Shown here: piece by piece, positions 23,293-34,822 of the stretch
Numbering within the stretch: the first letter of the stretch is position 1
How the letters are laid out: each line of letters starts with the position of its first letter
Source of the DNA: Chionoecetes opilio
Taxonomy: Eukaryota; Arthropoda; Malacostraca; Decapoda; Majidae
DNA length: 64,000 bases
Reading direction: 5' to 3'
NCBI GenBank assembly: GCA_016584305.1
Contig: JACEEZ010021769.1
Coordinates: 62,001 to 126,000, forward strand
Notes under the pieces: model-generated
What the model saw: only the letters and a program-made list of their open reading frames with translations
Databases searched by the model: none
Told to the model about the DNA's origin: nothing
Program-made: the position numbers and the translations under genes

Positions 23293-25315
23293 ATAGTCAG
23301 AGAAGGAAATCGTAAAAAAATGTACTTACCTAATGCGCACCAAAGAAACATATTTTGTTTTTATATGCAAGTATGATGATGGTGGTGGAGGGAGGGTGTG
23401 AAGGAGAAAAGTTAGTAGAGTGGAAAATAATAGGGTAGGACGTAGAGGGTAGTGATAATTGTGTGGAGAAAAATAAAAAAAGATGGAAGAGTTAAGAGGT
23501 TGAGGAAAAATGTGGAGGGAAGGAAAAGAAGAATGGAGGAGTAGGGGGAAGAGTTGGAGAGGTGCAGGAAGAGAAAAAAGAATAATGGTGGTTTGATTAA
23601 AGGGGAGAGAGGTGGAGTGAGTAAGACTGAAGAGTAGAAGCGGTTGAGGAAGGAAGGAAGGCGTGTATATATATATCCACGAAGCCACTGCAACTACGCC
23701 TTTCAAAACCACGTATTTCCCTTAATAGTGCACCATTTGTGGAATCACCGACACTGGCGTTTCTCTTGCATTGCAACACAACACCAAGCTTTTGCCGCCC
23801 CGCAGCTGCTTTACGGTGAGGGAGGGGCACATGCTGGGTAGCGGGGGCGGGGCTCTACTGCAGATAAATTGAAGAGCAGGGGTCCTGCGGCACCGACAGG
23901 AAGACTTTATTAAAAAGACACTTCCTCCGGTCGGCGCGGAAGCAGCAGGAGAGCTAAAGGAGGGAGGGAGAGGCGGGGAAGGAGGGAGGAGGGATGACAG
24001 GGATGAACGTTTGTACTAGGTAGCTTTGAGTGGTGCGCTTAATTATAATTTTCCATTTTATGCATTCATGTTAGGCTGAGGACCGTCAGGACAAGTGGAA
24101 AAATAAACACCTGCGCCACTCAACAAATAGACAGTGAAATTTTGGTTTGAACTATACGTCAATTTAATTCCCCGAGAGTGAGGATCTGAGTGGCTTGTCT
24201 GAGTGTCTGGTTATTATTAGTTTCCCATTTATAGGGACATATGACGCTGACTAATGACTGCAAATAGGGAAAAATAGGTATCTGCCGCGTATAACTAATT
24301 ATAAGGAAGTAGGAGAAAAATGGAAAGACACGAAGACATTTACTCAAGAAAGAGACAAATTCCTCCTGAGATGCCTTGATGCCCGTCTCCTACCAAAGCT
24401 CAAGTCGCAGGGGATCAGAGGTGATGGAGGGGAAGATGTGGCCGTTGTAGACCTTCTCGGTTAAACAGGTGCAGGAGCCAAAGTATCAGAGAAGTACTGC
24501 CTTACCTCTGCCCTTTCATTTGTTGCCGGTGTTTTATTGCTTCCTCGCGGGAACTGGAGCCATCGTATTCGTCCTTCCAGGAGACGTGGAAAGGCGAAGA
24601 TACGGCATTGCTCCGCCAGTCGTATTTTTAGTGACCCATAACTTGTCTCATTGCTTCACTACATTGGCTGTCGTGTTCGTGAACTTTCACATTCCAGGAA
24701 AATACAGACGAGTGCCAACTTGTTAATGAAGTTTGTATGTTGTTATCTTCCTAGGTGTGGTAGTAAGCCTGGCAGGAGTAGAAATGAGCAGACAATTGGC
24801 TTGAGGAGCCATTCATACCAAGTACTCAAAGGTATTTTTGGACAGTCGTGAAAAATAAACTAGTAATATTATAGAGCTTGAGGCAAGAGGCACAAAGACA
24901 AGGGTAAGGGTGTAGGAGGAGGAGGATGAAAAGGAGGAAGAGCTGCACATGTTGTTCTTTTCCTTCGCTTCCATTTTCATTAAGGTTACGGCGCTTCCTC
25001 CTTGCCAACGCCTTTGTTCATAAGGATGAAGAAAAATCTGGTTTTGATGGCGGCGGATCGGTGGTCATGGTGGCTTCATTTGGTACGTGAGTCCTTGAAA
25101 TATTACCTGCTGCGTATGGGGTCGCCGGGAACACGAGCGTTGGCGGCGAGATTGAAGGCGTGCACACCTGCTGTGTGTCCATCGTTGATGAAAAACGTGA
25201 CGTGAATAGCGGCCTAACGAGGTGCTGTGCCTGGGAGAGGAGGCGGCCGCGACGGGGCTGTCCAGTGCCGCCCAAAGAGATAGGAAGAGATTATCTAATT
25301 TTTCTATTTCGGAGA
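23293..25315. other. Interval without recognised genes
   Basis: A purine-rich + strand tract runs at about 23380-23660, followed by a GC-richer stretch (23690-24000). Short open frames here look like chance. No RNA gene or transposon end was recognised. Confidence 0.4.
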
Positions 25316-25794
25316 CGATTAGCCCGTTTTCGCGACGTTCACTGCCCTGGTCCAGTCCAGTCTAGGGTACCTCTATAAAGAGGGTAACGCCATTCATAGG
25401 CCCTATGTTAAACGCTACTGGGCGCCATCTTGGTGCCAAGGCCTCCTCGTTCACCTAAGACCCGGGGAAGTTCTCAAGGCATTACCCCGCAGTATATCAT
25501 GTTATACATGTATAAAGGATAGACTGTTATCTTCGGAAATGTTTGTTCTATAAGATTATCACATAAAACATAGTAAAACACATTAAATAAAGGTCATTAT
25601 GAGACTCTGAAGAAATATGATGAACTTAACATTCACTTAAAACTCGTCGTCATGTATAACTTTGCGGGACAGCTTATAAGATGGCAGATATCAATACAAG
25701 CAGAATTTAATTAGCTTTCCATTGACATATTTCGTTTTCTGATACATACAATAATACCATGCAAACATTAAGGTTAACTAAATAAATTGCTCTC

Positions 25795-25795
25795 C

Positions 25796-25840
<45 letters not shown>

Positions 25841-25842
25841 AC

Positions 25843-25877
<35 letters not shown>

Positions 25878-25972
25878 AAAGAGAGAGAGAGAGAGATATA
25901 AGTGAAAGAGAGATGAGTGAGAGATGAGAGAGTAACCAAAAAACCTTTATAATTATTTACTCTCTCTCTCTC

Positions 25973-26060
<88 letters not shown>

Positions 26061-26130
26061 TATATATAATATATATAAATAAATAAATAAATAAACTATA
26101 TATATATATATATATATAATAATAGTGATT
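25795..26130. repeat. (TC)n / (TA)n microsatellites, left arm
   Basis: About 70 bp of TC at 25795-25872, a short GA run, then interrupted TA at 25976-26120 with an AAAT tetranucleotide patch. The counterpart is 28958-29360. Confidence 0.95.
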
Positions 26131-26200
26131 TTCTTATTTGATACATCATGATGTTTCAGGGTGACAGAGACACTCGTCATACTTGGGGTTGTTTATGCGC

Positions 26201-26232
26201 AACGTTTCGCCAAGGCACTTGGCATCATCAGG
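26201..26232 (-). other. Degenerate hammerhead-like motif, left arm
   Basis: On minus it reads CTGATGA, a GCCAAG/CTTGGC stem, then GAAAC. These are the conserved core words of hammerhead ribozymes, known from Penelope-like elements. One extra U sits before stem II, and stems I and III are not clear, so it may be inactive or coincidental. Confidence 0.35.
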
Positions 26233-26489
26233 CTAAAAATAGTTAAAAATTTAATATATTGTAATGCTAAGAAGCGAACATCTAAAAAATTAATTCTAAG
26301 AAACAATAAAATATTCCTATATTATCTAAAATTACTAACTAATAAATAAAATATAATTTGTACTTAACGGACCTTGGTGTGTATGCTGTCTGAGTTGGTA
26401 GAGGACTGAATGAACACTAGTTTTGTGGGTGACATTTCAGCTGTGTGGGGCGATCGAACCGAGAGTCGGGCCAATCGAAACAGTGGTAG

Positions 26490-26880
26490 TCATTTGAGTA
26501 TATGTAGTTGGTGTGAAATGACTTGGTTATTAAGATCAGGGGACAAATGCTTGATGTGTATAGCTTCTAATAATTTAGTGTCACTAGGGTAGTGTGCCTT
26601 GGATAGGATACTAAAGTCATTCATAGAAAAAGGGTGATCTAAATCATGTGAGTGTGAGCGGATTGCAGATGCGAAGGTGAAGAAATGGGTCGACCAGTAC
26701 GTGCAGAAACACCTTTATGCTCAGAAAGCCTAAGGGTTAGATTCCTTGTCGTCTCGCCGACGTATCTAGCGTTACAACTAGAAACATTTGAATTCGTAAA
26801 TTATGTTAGAAATAAGGGCTTTAGGTATAGAGTCTTTATATTTGAAATGAGTTCTTAGGGTAAAAGAATTAGTAAAATAA
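26490..26880 (-). pseudogene. Penelope-like GIY-YIG endonuclease, left arm
   Basis: The frame ends at 26490 and mirrors the right-arm copy: IIYEFKCSSCNARYVGETTR, LRLSEHKG, then a conserved C-terminus. It is one frame away from the reverse transcriptase upstream (frameshift near 26860-26890), so the polyprotein is broken. Confidence 0.8.
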
Positions 26881-27598
26881 AATTTAAATTTGAGTTAGGA
26901 AGATGTGACTTAAGTAGATCATTGAGTTTTTTCCGAATGGTGTAACTGAGATGGCCATAAAATGGGAGTTTAACATAGTGTGTGTCTAATATGGGTTCGG
27001 GTTCGTTCGACTCTGGGTTGAACTTTTTATCTAAGAACTTTGAGATGATTGTTTCAATTAATTTGAGGGGGTAGCCATTGTTTTGAAAAAAATTAGTAAG
27101 GAATTTGATCTCATTATCAAAGGAAAACCAATTAGATGAGAAACTATAGCATCTGTGTAGTAGGGTCTTAATAGTATTGATTTTAAAAAGGTTAGGGATA
27201 AATGAAGCATATTGAGTTCCTAAGCCAGTGAAAGTAGGTTTTCTATAGACTGAGGTGGTAAGGTAATTATTTTTACGAGTAACTAGGATATCTAAAAATG
27301 GTAGTGATGATTGTTTTTCAATTTCATATGTGAACTTAATATTTGGGTGCTGAGAATTAAGGTACTTCAGAAATAAGGGAATGTGCTCGGTATTTTTAAA
27401 AAGTAAAAAAGTGTCGTCTACATATCGTTTATAATAAAAAGGTTTAAAAAGTTTAGGACAGTTAGACAGCCACATGTCCTCATGGTGACATAAAAAAGCA
27501 TTAGCAAATGAAGGACCCAGGCACGATCCCATGGAAACACCATCAGTTTGGACATAAAGTTGATGGTGTTTCCATGGGATCGTGCCTGGGTCCTTCAT
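26855..27598 (-). pseudogene. Penelope-like reverse transcriptase (C-terminal part), left arm
   Basis: This is the C-terminal part of a Penelope-like reverse transcriptase, which copies element RNA. Words in order are GVSMGSCLGPSFANAFL, KRYVDDTFLLF (catalytic YVDD), LPFLDILVTR and TSVYRKPTFTG, all typical of Penelope-like elements. The frame is open for 247 codons in this arm but has no N-terminal finger domain: the element is truncated at the palindrome centre, and the first codons belong to the loop and opposite arm. It ends at a stop just before the endonuclease linker, which continues in another frame. Confidence 0.9.
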
Positions 27599-28240
27599 TT
27601 GCTAATGCTTTTTTATGTCACCATGAGGACATGTGGCTGTCTAACTGTCCTAAACTTTTTAAACCTTTTTATTATAAACGATATGTAGACGACACTTTTT
27701 TACTTTTTAAAAATACCGAGCACATTCCCTTATTTCTGAAGTACCTTAATTCTCAGCACCCAAATATTAAGTTCACATATGAAATTGAAAAACAATCATC
27801 ACTACCATTTTTAGATATCCTAGTTACTCGTAAAAATAATTACCTTACCACCTCAGTCTATAGAAAACCTACTTTCACTGGCTTAGGAACTCAATATGCT
27901 TCATTTATCCCTAACCTTTTTAAAATCAATACTATTAAGACCCTACTACACAGATGCTATATAGTTTCTCATCTAATTGGTTTTCCTTTGATAATGAGAT
28001 CAAATTCCTTACTAATTTTTTCCAAAACAATGGCTACCCCCTCAAATTAATTGAAACAATCATCTCAAAGTTCTTAGATAAAAAGTTCAACCCAGAGTCG
28101 AACGAACCCGAACCCATATTAGACACACACTATGTTAAACTCCCATTTTACGGCCATCTCAGTTACACCATTCGGAAAAAAACCTCAATGATCTACTTAA
28201 GTCACATCTTCCTAACTCAAAATTTAAATTTATTTTACTA
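27561..28240 (+). pseudogene. Penelope-like reverse transcriptase, right arm
   Basis: The mirror copy of the left-arm frame, with the same YVDD, LPFLD and VYRKPTFTG words. A 2-bp insertion near 27960 and an indel near 28180 shift the frame, so it is more damaged than the left copy. These differences show that the arms have diverged after they formed. Confidence 0.9.
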
Positions 28241-28254
28241 ATTCTTTTACCTAA

Positions 28255-28614
28255 GAAACTCATTTCAAATATAAAGACTCTATACCTAAAGCCCTTATTT
28301 CTAACATAATTTACGAATTCAAATGTTCTAGTTGTAACGCTAGATACGTCGGCGAGACGACAAGGAATCTAACCCTTAGGCTTTCTGAGCATAAAGGTGT
28401 TTCTGCACGTACTGGTCGACCCATTTCTTCACCTTCGCAATCTGCAATCCGCTCACATGATTTAGATCACCCTTTTTCTATGAATGACTTTAGTATCCTA
28501 TCCAAGGCACACTACCCTAGTGACACTAAATTATTAGAAGCTATACACATCAAGCATTTGTCCCCTGATCTTAATAACCAAGTCATTTCACACCAACTAC
28601 ATATACTCAAATGA
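28255..28614 (+). pseudogene. Penelope-like GIY-YIG endonuclease, right arm
   Basis: An open frame of 119 codons without ATG. It has the linker THFKYKDSIPKALISN, then IIYEFKCSSCNARYVGETTR (the GIY-YIG half-motif with a CxxC), LRLSEHKGVSARTG, and a C-terminus ending HQLHILK at the stop (28612-28614). In Penelope-like elements this domain nicks target DNA. It lies directly downstream of the reverse transcriptase, one frame shift away. Confidence 0.85.
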
Positions 28615-28871
28615 CTACCACTGTTTCGATTGCCCGACTCTCGGTTCGATCGCCCCACACAAGCTGAAATGTCACCCACAAAACTAGTGTTCATTCAGTC
28701 CTCTACCAACTCAGACAGCATACACACCAAGGTCCGTTAAGTACAAATTATATTTTATTTATTAGTTAGTAATTTTAGATAATATAGGAATATTTTATTG
28801 TTTCTTAGAATTAATTTTTTAGATGTTCGCTTCTTAGCATTACAATATATTAAATTTTTAACTATTTTTAG

Positions 28872-28900
28872 CCTGATGATGCCAAGTGCCTTGGCGAAAC
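28872..28900 (+). other. Degenerate hammerhead-like motif, right arm
   Basis: Identical to the left-arm motif: CTGATGA, stem GCCAAG/CTTGGC, GAAAC. It lies about 255 bp after the endonuclease stop, in the 3' region of the Penelope-like copy. Confidence 0.35.
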
Positions 28901-28955
28901 GTTGCGCATAAACAACCCCAAGTATGACGAGTGTCTCTGTCACCCTGAAACATCA

Positions 28956-29360
<405 letters not shown>

Positions 29361-29759
29361 AATTTATTTAGTTAACCTTAATGTTTGCATGGTATTATTG
29401 TATGTATCAGAAAACGAAATATGTCAATGGAAAGCTAATTAAATTCTGCTTGTATTGATATCTGCCATCTTATAAGCTGTCCCACAAAGTTATACATGAC
29501 GACGAGTTTTAAGTGAATGTTAAGTTCATCATATTTCTTCAGAGTCTCATAATGACCTTTATTTAATGTGTTTTACTATGTTTTATGTGATAATCTTATA
29601 GAACAAACATTTCCGAAGATAACAGTCTATCCTTTATACATGTATAACATGATATACTGCGGGGTAATGCCTTGAGAACTTCCCCGGGTCTTAGGTGAAC
29701 GAGGAGGCCTTGGCACCAAGATGGCGCCCACAAATCGAGTTGTCGCTACTCTATATAAT

Positions 29760-30345
29760 ACAGGTACTCTAGTCCAGTCTAGACCGGTTCAGGCTGGACT
29801 GATGCTCGCGAAAATACATCGAGACTGGCCCCGTTCCATTCGTCGTTTCTATTGGCTGGGGGATCAAGTGGGCGGTCCTACCGTCCTGCAAGCTTTACCC
29901 TCCCCACCCCCCCAGACGCACCAAAGGGTTATTAATTTGGCCTCAGGTAATAACCTCCTACTAGTTGGCATATGAAAGGTGAACCGTGGTCATCATTCTG
30001 TGTGTGATGAGTCTGCCAGTTATAAATCTCTGGACGAAGAAAAAAATCACAGCAACACAATATTGCACGACATGTCGCAGCCATGTCAAACATTTACTAT
30101 ACATAACCTATATAACCATCATGTATCATTTCTATAGTTACTGGCATCCACTACCTGGGGATTTCCGTATATAGCAGGCCTTTTACTGGTGGGGTACTTG
30201 TTATTAGTCCTATTATCATGCAAGTTTTGCCTTGTGCAATGTAGCAGTCATCCCTTGTAGCAGTCATCCCTGCTACTTGACTTCTCAATGGGAAGTCAAG
30301 TAGCAGGGATGACTATGAAAAATTGAATGATGAAATCTCATTTAA
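29760..30345 (+). repeat. 600-bp repeat, copy 1, with strong hairpin
   Basis: Direct match to 53430-54055. Near its end (30250-30315) lies a hairpin with arms AGTCATCCCTGCTACTTGAC and its complement. No coding sequence. It belongs to the TTAGCGCG-ended element. Confidence 0.75.
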
Positions 30346-30370
30346 TTTACCGTCAATAACACTATATGTA

Positions 30371-30596
30371 TATAGTCGCCACTGCACTAATGTCGCAGGG
30401 GGGCATATATTACGAGTTTTAGCATCACTACAGACTTCTATATGACACTGAAGAGACGTGCACAGTACGTAGTTTACATTATCTACATAACACTATACAT
30501 GTCTTCAGTAATAATCAGTAACACCCTACAAGTCTGTAGTGATGCTAAAATTCGTAATATATGGCGCCTGGTGACATTAGTACAGTGGCGACTATA
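30371..30596. mobile_element. 226-bp miniature inverted-repeat element
   Basis: The ends are TATAGTCGCCACTG and CAGTGGCGACTATA, with longer inverted matches inside (TAGCATCACTACAGAC and its inverse). No coding capacity or clear target duplication. Confidence 0.7.
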
Positions 30597-31094
30597 ATGT
30601 TGTTGGTACATTCATTTCCCAAGATGTTGTTTCAGCAAATTGCGAATATTGTAATTTTTCGTGAAATTACTTAAGTCTTATGCACGGCCATCATGGTGTT
30701 TCATGTCTTATCAGCGGTACGAGAAGCTCCTGGTCGTCTTCCCCGCTGCCTGTAGTGCACATGCGCCAGTTCTCCCCATTCTGGGCCAACGCGGTCCTGC
30801 TCGCTGGGTTGGACCAGACTAGACTGGGTTGGAACGGTCCAATCCGCCTCGCGAAAAAAGTGTCCGCGCGGGACTGAACCAGTCCAGACCGGGCTAGAAC
30901 GGTCGCGAAAACGCGCTAGATGTTTCCTATTAGTCTCGTCAGCCTTGTTACTGGGCAGACGAAGGATATTGTGGAGAGCAGCGGGCCTCGGGGTATGGAG
31001 AAATGGTTATCTTAGTTGTTGGGTGAAGTGGGCGTCATGCTGCTTACCTCTTGCAGCGGAAGGAGACCACGCTGTGGTAGTATTACTCGTGCGT

Positions 31095-31720
31095 GGTGTA
31101 GTCTGGTGCTGCTCTTGGGCTGGTCTGGTCTGGCTTGTGGCCTGGTCTGGTCGGGTTTGTGGGTTGGTCTGGTCTGGCTCGTTGGCTGGTTTGGTCTTGC
31201 TCGTGGGTTGGTCTTGTCTGGCTCGGCTCGTGGGATGGTCTTGGCTGGCTCGATGGCTGGTCTGATTCGTAGGCTGGTCTGGTCTGGCTCCTGGGTTGGT
31301 CTTGTCTGGCTCGGCTCGTGGGATGGTCTTGCCTGGCTCGATGGCTGGTCTGGTCTGACTCGTAGGCTGGTCTGGTCTGGCTCGTGGGCTGATCTGGTCA
31401 AGCTCATGGGCTGGTTTGGTCATTCTTGTGAGCTGGTCTGGTCTGGCTCGTAGGTTGGTCTGGTATGGCTCGATGGCTGGTCTGGTATGGCTCGATGGCT
31501 GGTCTAGTGATGTTCGTGGGTTGGTCTGTTCTAGTTCGTGGGCTGGTGTAGTTAGGTTTTAGGCTGGGCTGGGCTAGTCTGGTCTGACTCGTGGGATGGG
31601 CTGGTTTGGTATGACCCGTGAGCTGAGCTGGTCTGGTCTGGCTCAAGGGCTACTATGGTCTGCCACGTGGGCTGTTTTGATCTGGTTCGTAGGTTGGTCT
31701 GGTCGTGTTCGTAAGCCCGA
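31095..31720. repeat. GGTCTGGCTCG-type minisatellite
   Basis: About 620 bp of imperfect tandem repeats, with units near 20-25 bp built of GGCTGGTCTGGTCTGGCTCG-like words. It lies 170 bp upstream of the CR1-like ORF1. Open frames on both strands arise from the period and are not genes. Confidence 0.85.
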
Positions 31721-31894
31721 AGCATCACTACAACCTTCGTCCTTGAACACTATTGTACACTAAATCTATTTTCGAACATCCGATATAAGTTATATTACCG
31801 CTAAAATACAGCCACCAAATTCCTAAGTCTGGTCTGGGTGCTTGAACTGGGACGTAGGTTTCTTGAGCTCCCTGAGGGTTAATGAGGTCGACGA

Positions 31895-33530
31895 GTGATG
31901 GCGGAAAGTGAGGTCTTAGTGGAGTTGAGGGGGCAGGTGCAAGACCTCACCGAGGCAAGGAGAGGCCAGGACGACGTCGTGACATTCCTAAAGCTGGAGA
32001 ATGCCGAGCTCTGCCACCTACTGGGGTTTCGAGGGATCCCAGCAACACCAGTCCCACTGCCTCGCCAGCAAAAGGTAGCTTGGAAAGAAGTCAGGAGTAA
32101 GGAGAGTAGCCGTGGGAGACCACAGGTTCCGCCCCTTGAGACCAGGAACAGCTTTGCTACCCTGGTGGATGCGTGCACGGAGGTAAAGGATGGAAAGGCA
32201 GACGAGGCATCCCCGTCTTCAGGTAAGACTGTGGTTGTGGGAGACAGCCAGGTCAAGTATTTAGATAGGACTTTCTGTGACAGAGATATGATGAATAGGA
32301 CGCTTGCCTGTTTCCGTGGAGCGAGGAAAGGGGCTAAAGGAGACAGGCTGGGGAGGGTGTCGCGTCTACTGTATGTATTAGTGCATGTAGGAATGATATA
32401 GGCAGGGTCGGGAGACAGGAGCTCTTAAAGTAATCGTCCAGACCATTTCATCATTCCTGATTTAATGCAGTCCAAATATAGCCATGATCGAGATTATCAA
32501 CAATATGTTGTCACTTTTTACATCCAGTCACCCGTTTTTAAATGATCCGTATTCAAAATCTGTAAATTCCCTGAGCTCTCAAAACACAACTGACGACCAG
32601 CAGACGACGGACCACGGCTCGGTGACGTCACGGCAGGCAACCTCCCAACCCGGCCCTGATACAAATACACGTAAACTCAGAAAAAATATAGTACTTGTAG
32701 AATTTTGGGTGTTTCTGTTATTTATTTTTTTTGCGATATGTCATATACTTGCATCCTTCATGGGTACAGCAAGAAAGCTGTGCCTTTCCAGAGAGCTTAG
32801 CACCCATTTCCGATCTATTCGGCCACGATATAGGTGTGCAGCGCCGGGGAGTGGCGGGTGAGAGGCGCGCGGTGTGAAGCAGATTGTCTTGCCGCGCGCC
32901 TCTCACCCGCCACTTCCCGGCGCTGCACACATATATCGTGGCCGAATAGATCGGAAATGGGTGCTAAGCTCTCTGGAAAGGCACAGCTTTCTTGCTGTAC
33001 CCATGAAGGATGCAAGTATATGCCATATCGCAACAAAAATAGATCAGAAACACCCAAAAATGTTAAAGTACTATATTTTTTTCTGAGTTTACGTGTATTT
33101 GTCTCACGGCCGGGCTGGGAGGCTGCCTGCCGTGACGTCACCAGCAAGTTTCCCGCCACGGCTGGAATGGGGCTGTTGTTTTTCCCGCGCTTTTTACAAA
33201 AGTCATGTTTTTATGGAAATAAGGTGTGGAAATTAATTATTTTTTGTGGATTAGGTATTTTGAATAAACATTCAACATAATTATGCAAAGAAAAAATGGG
33301 TCTGGACGATTACTTTAAGGGAGGCCCTATGCAGGGTTAGGGATCTTGTAGACACCCCTGTTGTGTGTGGCACCTTGCCGCGCTAGTCTGTGGGACCGGG
33401 ATGGTGGTCTGAAGCTTTTGCTGTGAACAGCTTGCTGGCTGATCATTGCAGGAGGAACGGGTGGTTGTTCATTGACAACTGGGCCCGATTCTTCGGTAAG
33501 GGCCAGCTGTACGCCAGAGACGGGGTGCTT
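31895..33530 (+). pseudogene. CR1-like LINE ORF1 with GDSL/SGNH esterase domain
   Basis: ORF1 proteins of CR1-like LINEs carry a coiled coil and an SGNH esterase domain of unclear role. The first part (31901-32424) starts MAESEVLVELRG with heptad-like leucines and reaches VVVGDSQVKYLDRTFC, the GDS motif. A frameshift near 32392 hides HVGxNDIG. The TTAA element at 32429-33314 then splits the frame. On the other side LREALCRVRDL and GWLFIDNWARFF with YARDGV follow. Removing the insert and one TTAA gives a continuous frame across the joint (EL-LREAL). Confidence 0.8.
32429..33314. mobile_element. TTAA-inserting palindromic element, copy 2 (Kolobok-like)
   Basis: TTAA at 32425-32428 and 33315-33318 flanks inverted ends AGTAATCGTCCAGACC. 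The inner halves (about 32630-32880 and 32885-33140) are inverted copies around a GC-rich hairpin at 32850-32925, while the outer 200 bp differ between sides. It is 886 bp with no coding capacity. It interrupts the esterase ORF1, and the frame rejoins at a single TTAA. Confidence 0.9.
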
Positions 33531-33535
33531 GGTTA

Positions 33536-33905
33536 GGCGGTGGCCGAGTTGTTAGCGTCTTGGAGTGGTGAGCTCAATGTCCCGAGTTCAAATCTTGCTG
33601 GAGGCAAATCTTTCGACCTCATTTTATGCGGTTGACAAGAGCCTGGACGGGGAGCCAAGGTCTCGAGTTCAAGTCCTATTAATGAGCAACTGTCAAATCC
33701 ATCGTCGAGTGTATGAAGAAACCCGCATGCGGCTATACTTGTTCTCCGACTGCAAGTGCGACGAAAGAAACACCAGCTGGCAGCATGAGCCTGACTGAGG
33801 ATCCGAACATCACAGAAAACGGGATTTTCACATAAGACAACAGGTGTCACTATAAAAATCCCGCCTGCGCTACCAAAGGGCGAGAGCGACCGATATCACA
33901 AATTT
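33536..33905 (+). mobile_element. tRNA-derived SINE (second family)
   Basis: The head has a perfect A box (TGGCCGAGTTG at 33541-33551) and a weaker B box (GAGTTCAAATC at 33584-33594), resembling tRNA-Leu or Ser. A body of about 300 bp with no coding sense follows. The right end is not sharp. It lies directly after the ORF1 remnant. Confidence 0.55.
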
Positions 33906-34114
33906 AAAGAATGTGCAGGGCCAACCACAACAGCCTGAGCCCTCAAAAGAAAAAATAGCCTACAGGCGCAATAGGCTCTAACATAAAAAAAGGAAAAATA
34001 AATCTCATATAGGGCTGGGTATATTGGCATAAAGAGTTGAGAGTGAGATGGGAGTTAGGTTTTGTTTTTGAGGTCAAGAGGGTGTGAAGGTGAAGAGCAG
34101 TAATCATGAAAGTC

Positions 34115-34700
34115 AAAGAAGGAATACAGTTGGTCAAGGTAGGAAGAAAGACAGTAAAATTATGAAAAAGGCTAAAAGGACAGTTAGAGTAAATACAGCT
34201 TGTGGGAAAATTGACAAGATAAAGAAGTGCAACGTAAAGGTTTATTATATAAAATGTAGGACTATTTTAAACAAGACTGATTTACGGAGAGGAATATCTA
34301 GTGTATAATATTTTGATATAATAGCATTAACTGAAACATGGTTAGATATATCAGGCAAAGTATTTAATCCAGAAATTGAAATAAAGGGGTATAAGTTATT
34401 TCACAAGGACAGGTTAGGCCGGAGAGGTGGAGGGGTTGCAGTTTATGCAAGAGATACATTGTTGCAGTGTTGTGTTAACAGTGTTATAAAAACAGATGAT
34501 AGTGTAGTCTATATGGGTGGAAATTAGAGAAGGTAATGATAAGATGGTCTTGGGTATAGTGCCTCCATGGGCCTCCAAATTTATGTACAGATGATTCTGT
34601 TCCTATATCGCAGGAAATAAGTAAGGCTTGTAGATTAAATAAATTATGCGTGGTAGGAAATTTTAATCTTAGGAACGTTGATTGGGATTTGATTAAGAAT
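34115..34700 (+). pseudogene. CR1-like LINE ORF2, endonuclease N-terminal part
   Basis: Words in order: NVKVYYIKCRTILNKTDLR, a stop, then FDIIALTETWLDISG, RRGGGVAVYARD, and VVGNFNLRNVDWD. These fit the APE endonuclease of CR1-like LINEs. The DFN motif reads NFN, and several frameshifts occur near 34520-34600. It is probably the same element as the esterase ORF1 at 31.9 kb, cut off at 34700 by another LINE. Confidence 0.75.
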
Positions 34701-34701
34701 A

Positions 34702-34822
34702 TAATAACATACTACGAAAATAAGAAAAATACAAGAGGCCGCGAGACCTACACGTGGTAACTCCTGTTACTTAACACTAACTACATCCACCTTTAATCTC
34801 CATCCATGAATTAATTCAAACA
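34702..34822 (-). mobile_element. CR1-like LINE 3' end
   Basis: The reverse complement matches the 4262-4401 tail (ACGTGTAGG, CTTGTATTTTTCTTATTTTC type), ending at its 3' side near 34700. It abuts the RTE tail at 34820. Confidence 0.7.

Noticed and set aside
23380..23720. Pro/Leu/Phe-rich minus-strand frames resembling membrane peptides
   Set aside because: They arise from a purine-rich + strand tract (low complexity) and show no family motif.
31007..31423. Repetitive Thr-Ser-Gln-Thr-Arg-Pro open frames on both strands
   Set aside because: Generated by the GGTCTGGCTCG minisatellite; overlapping frames on both strands show no coding constraint.
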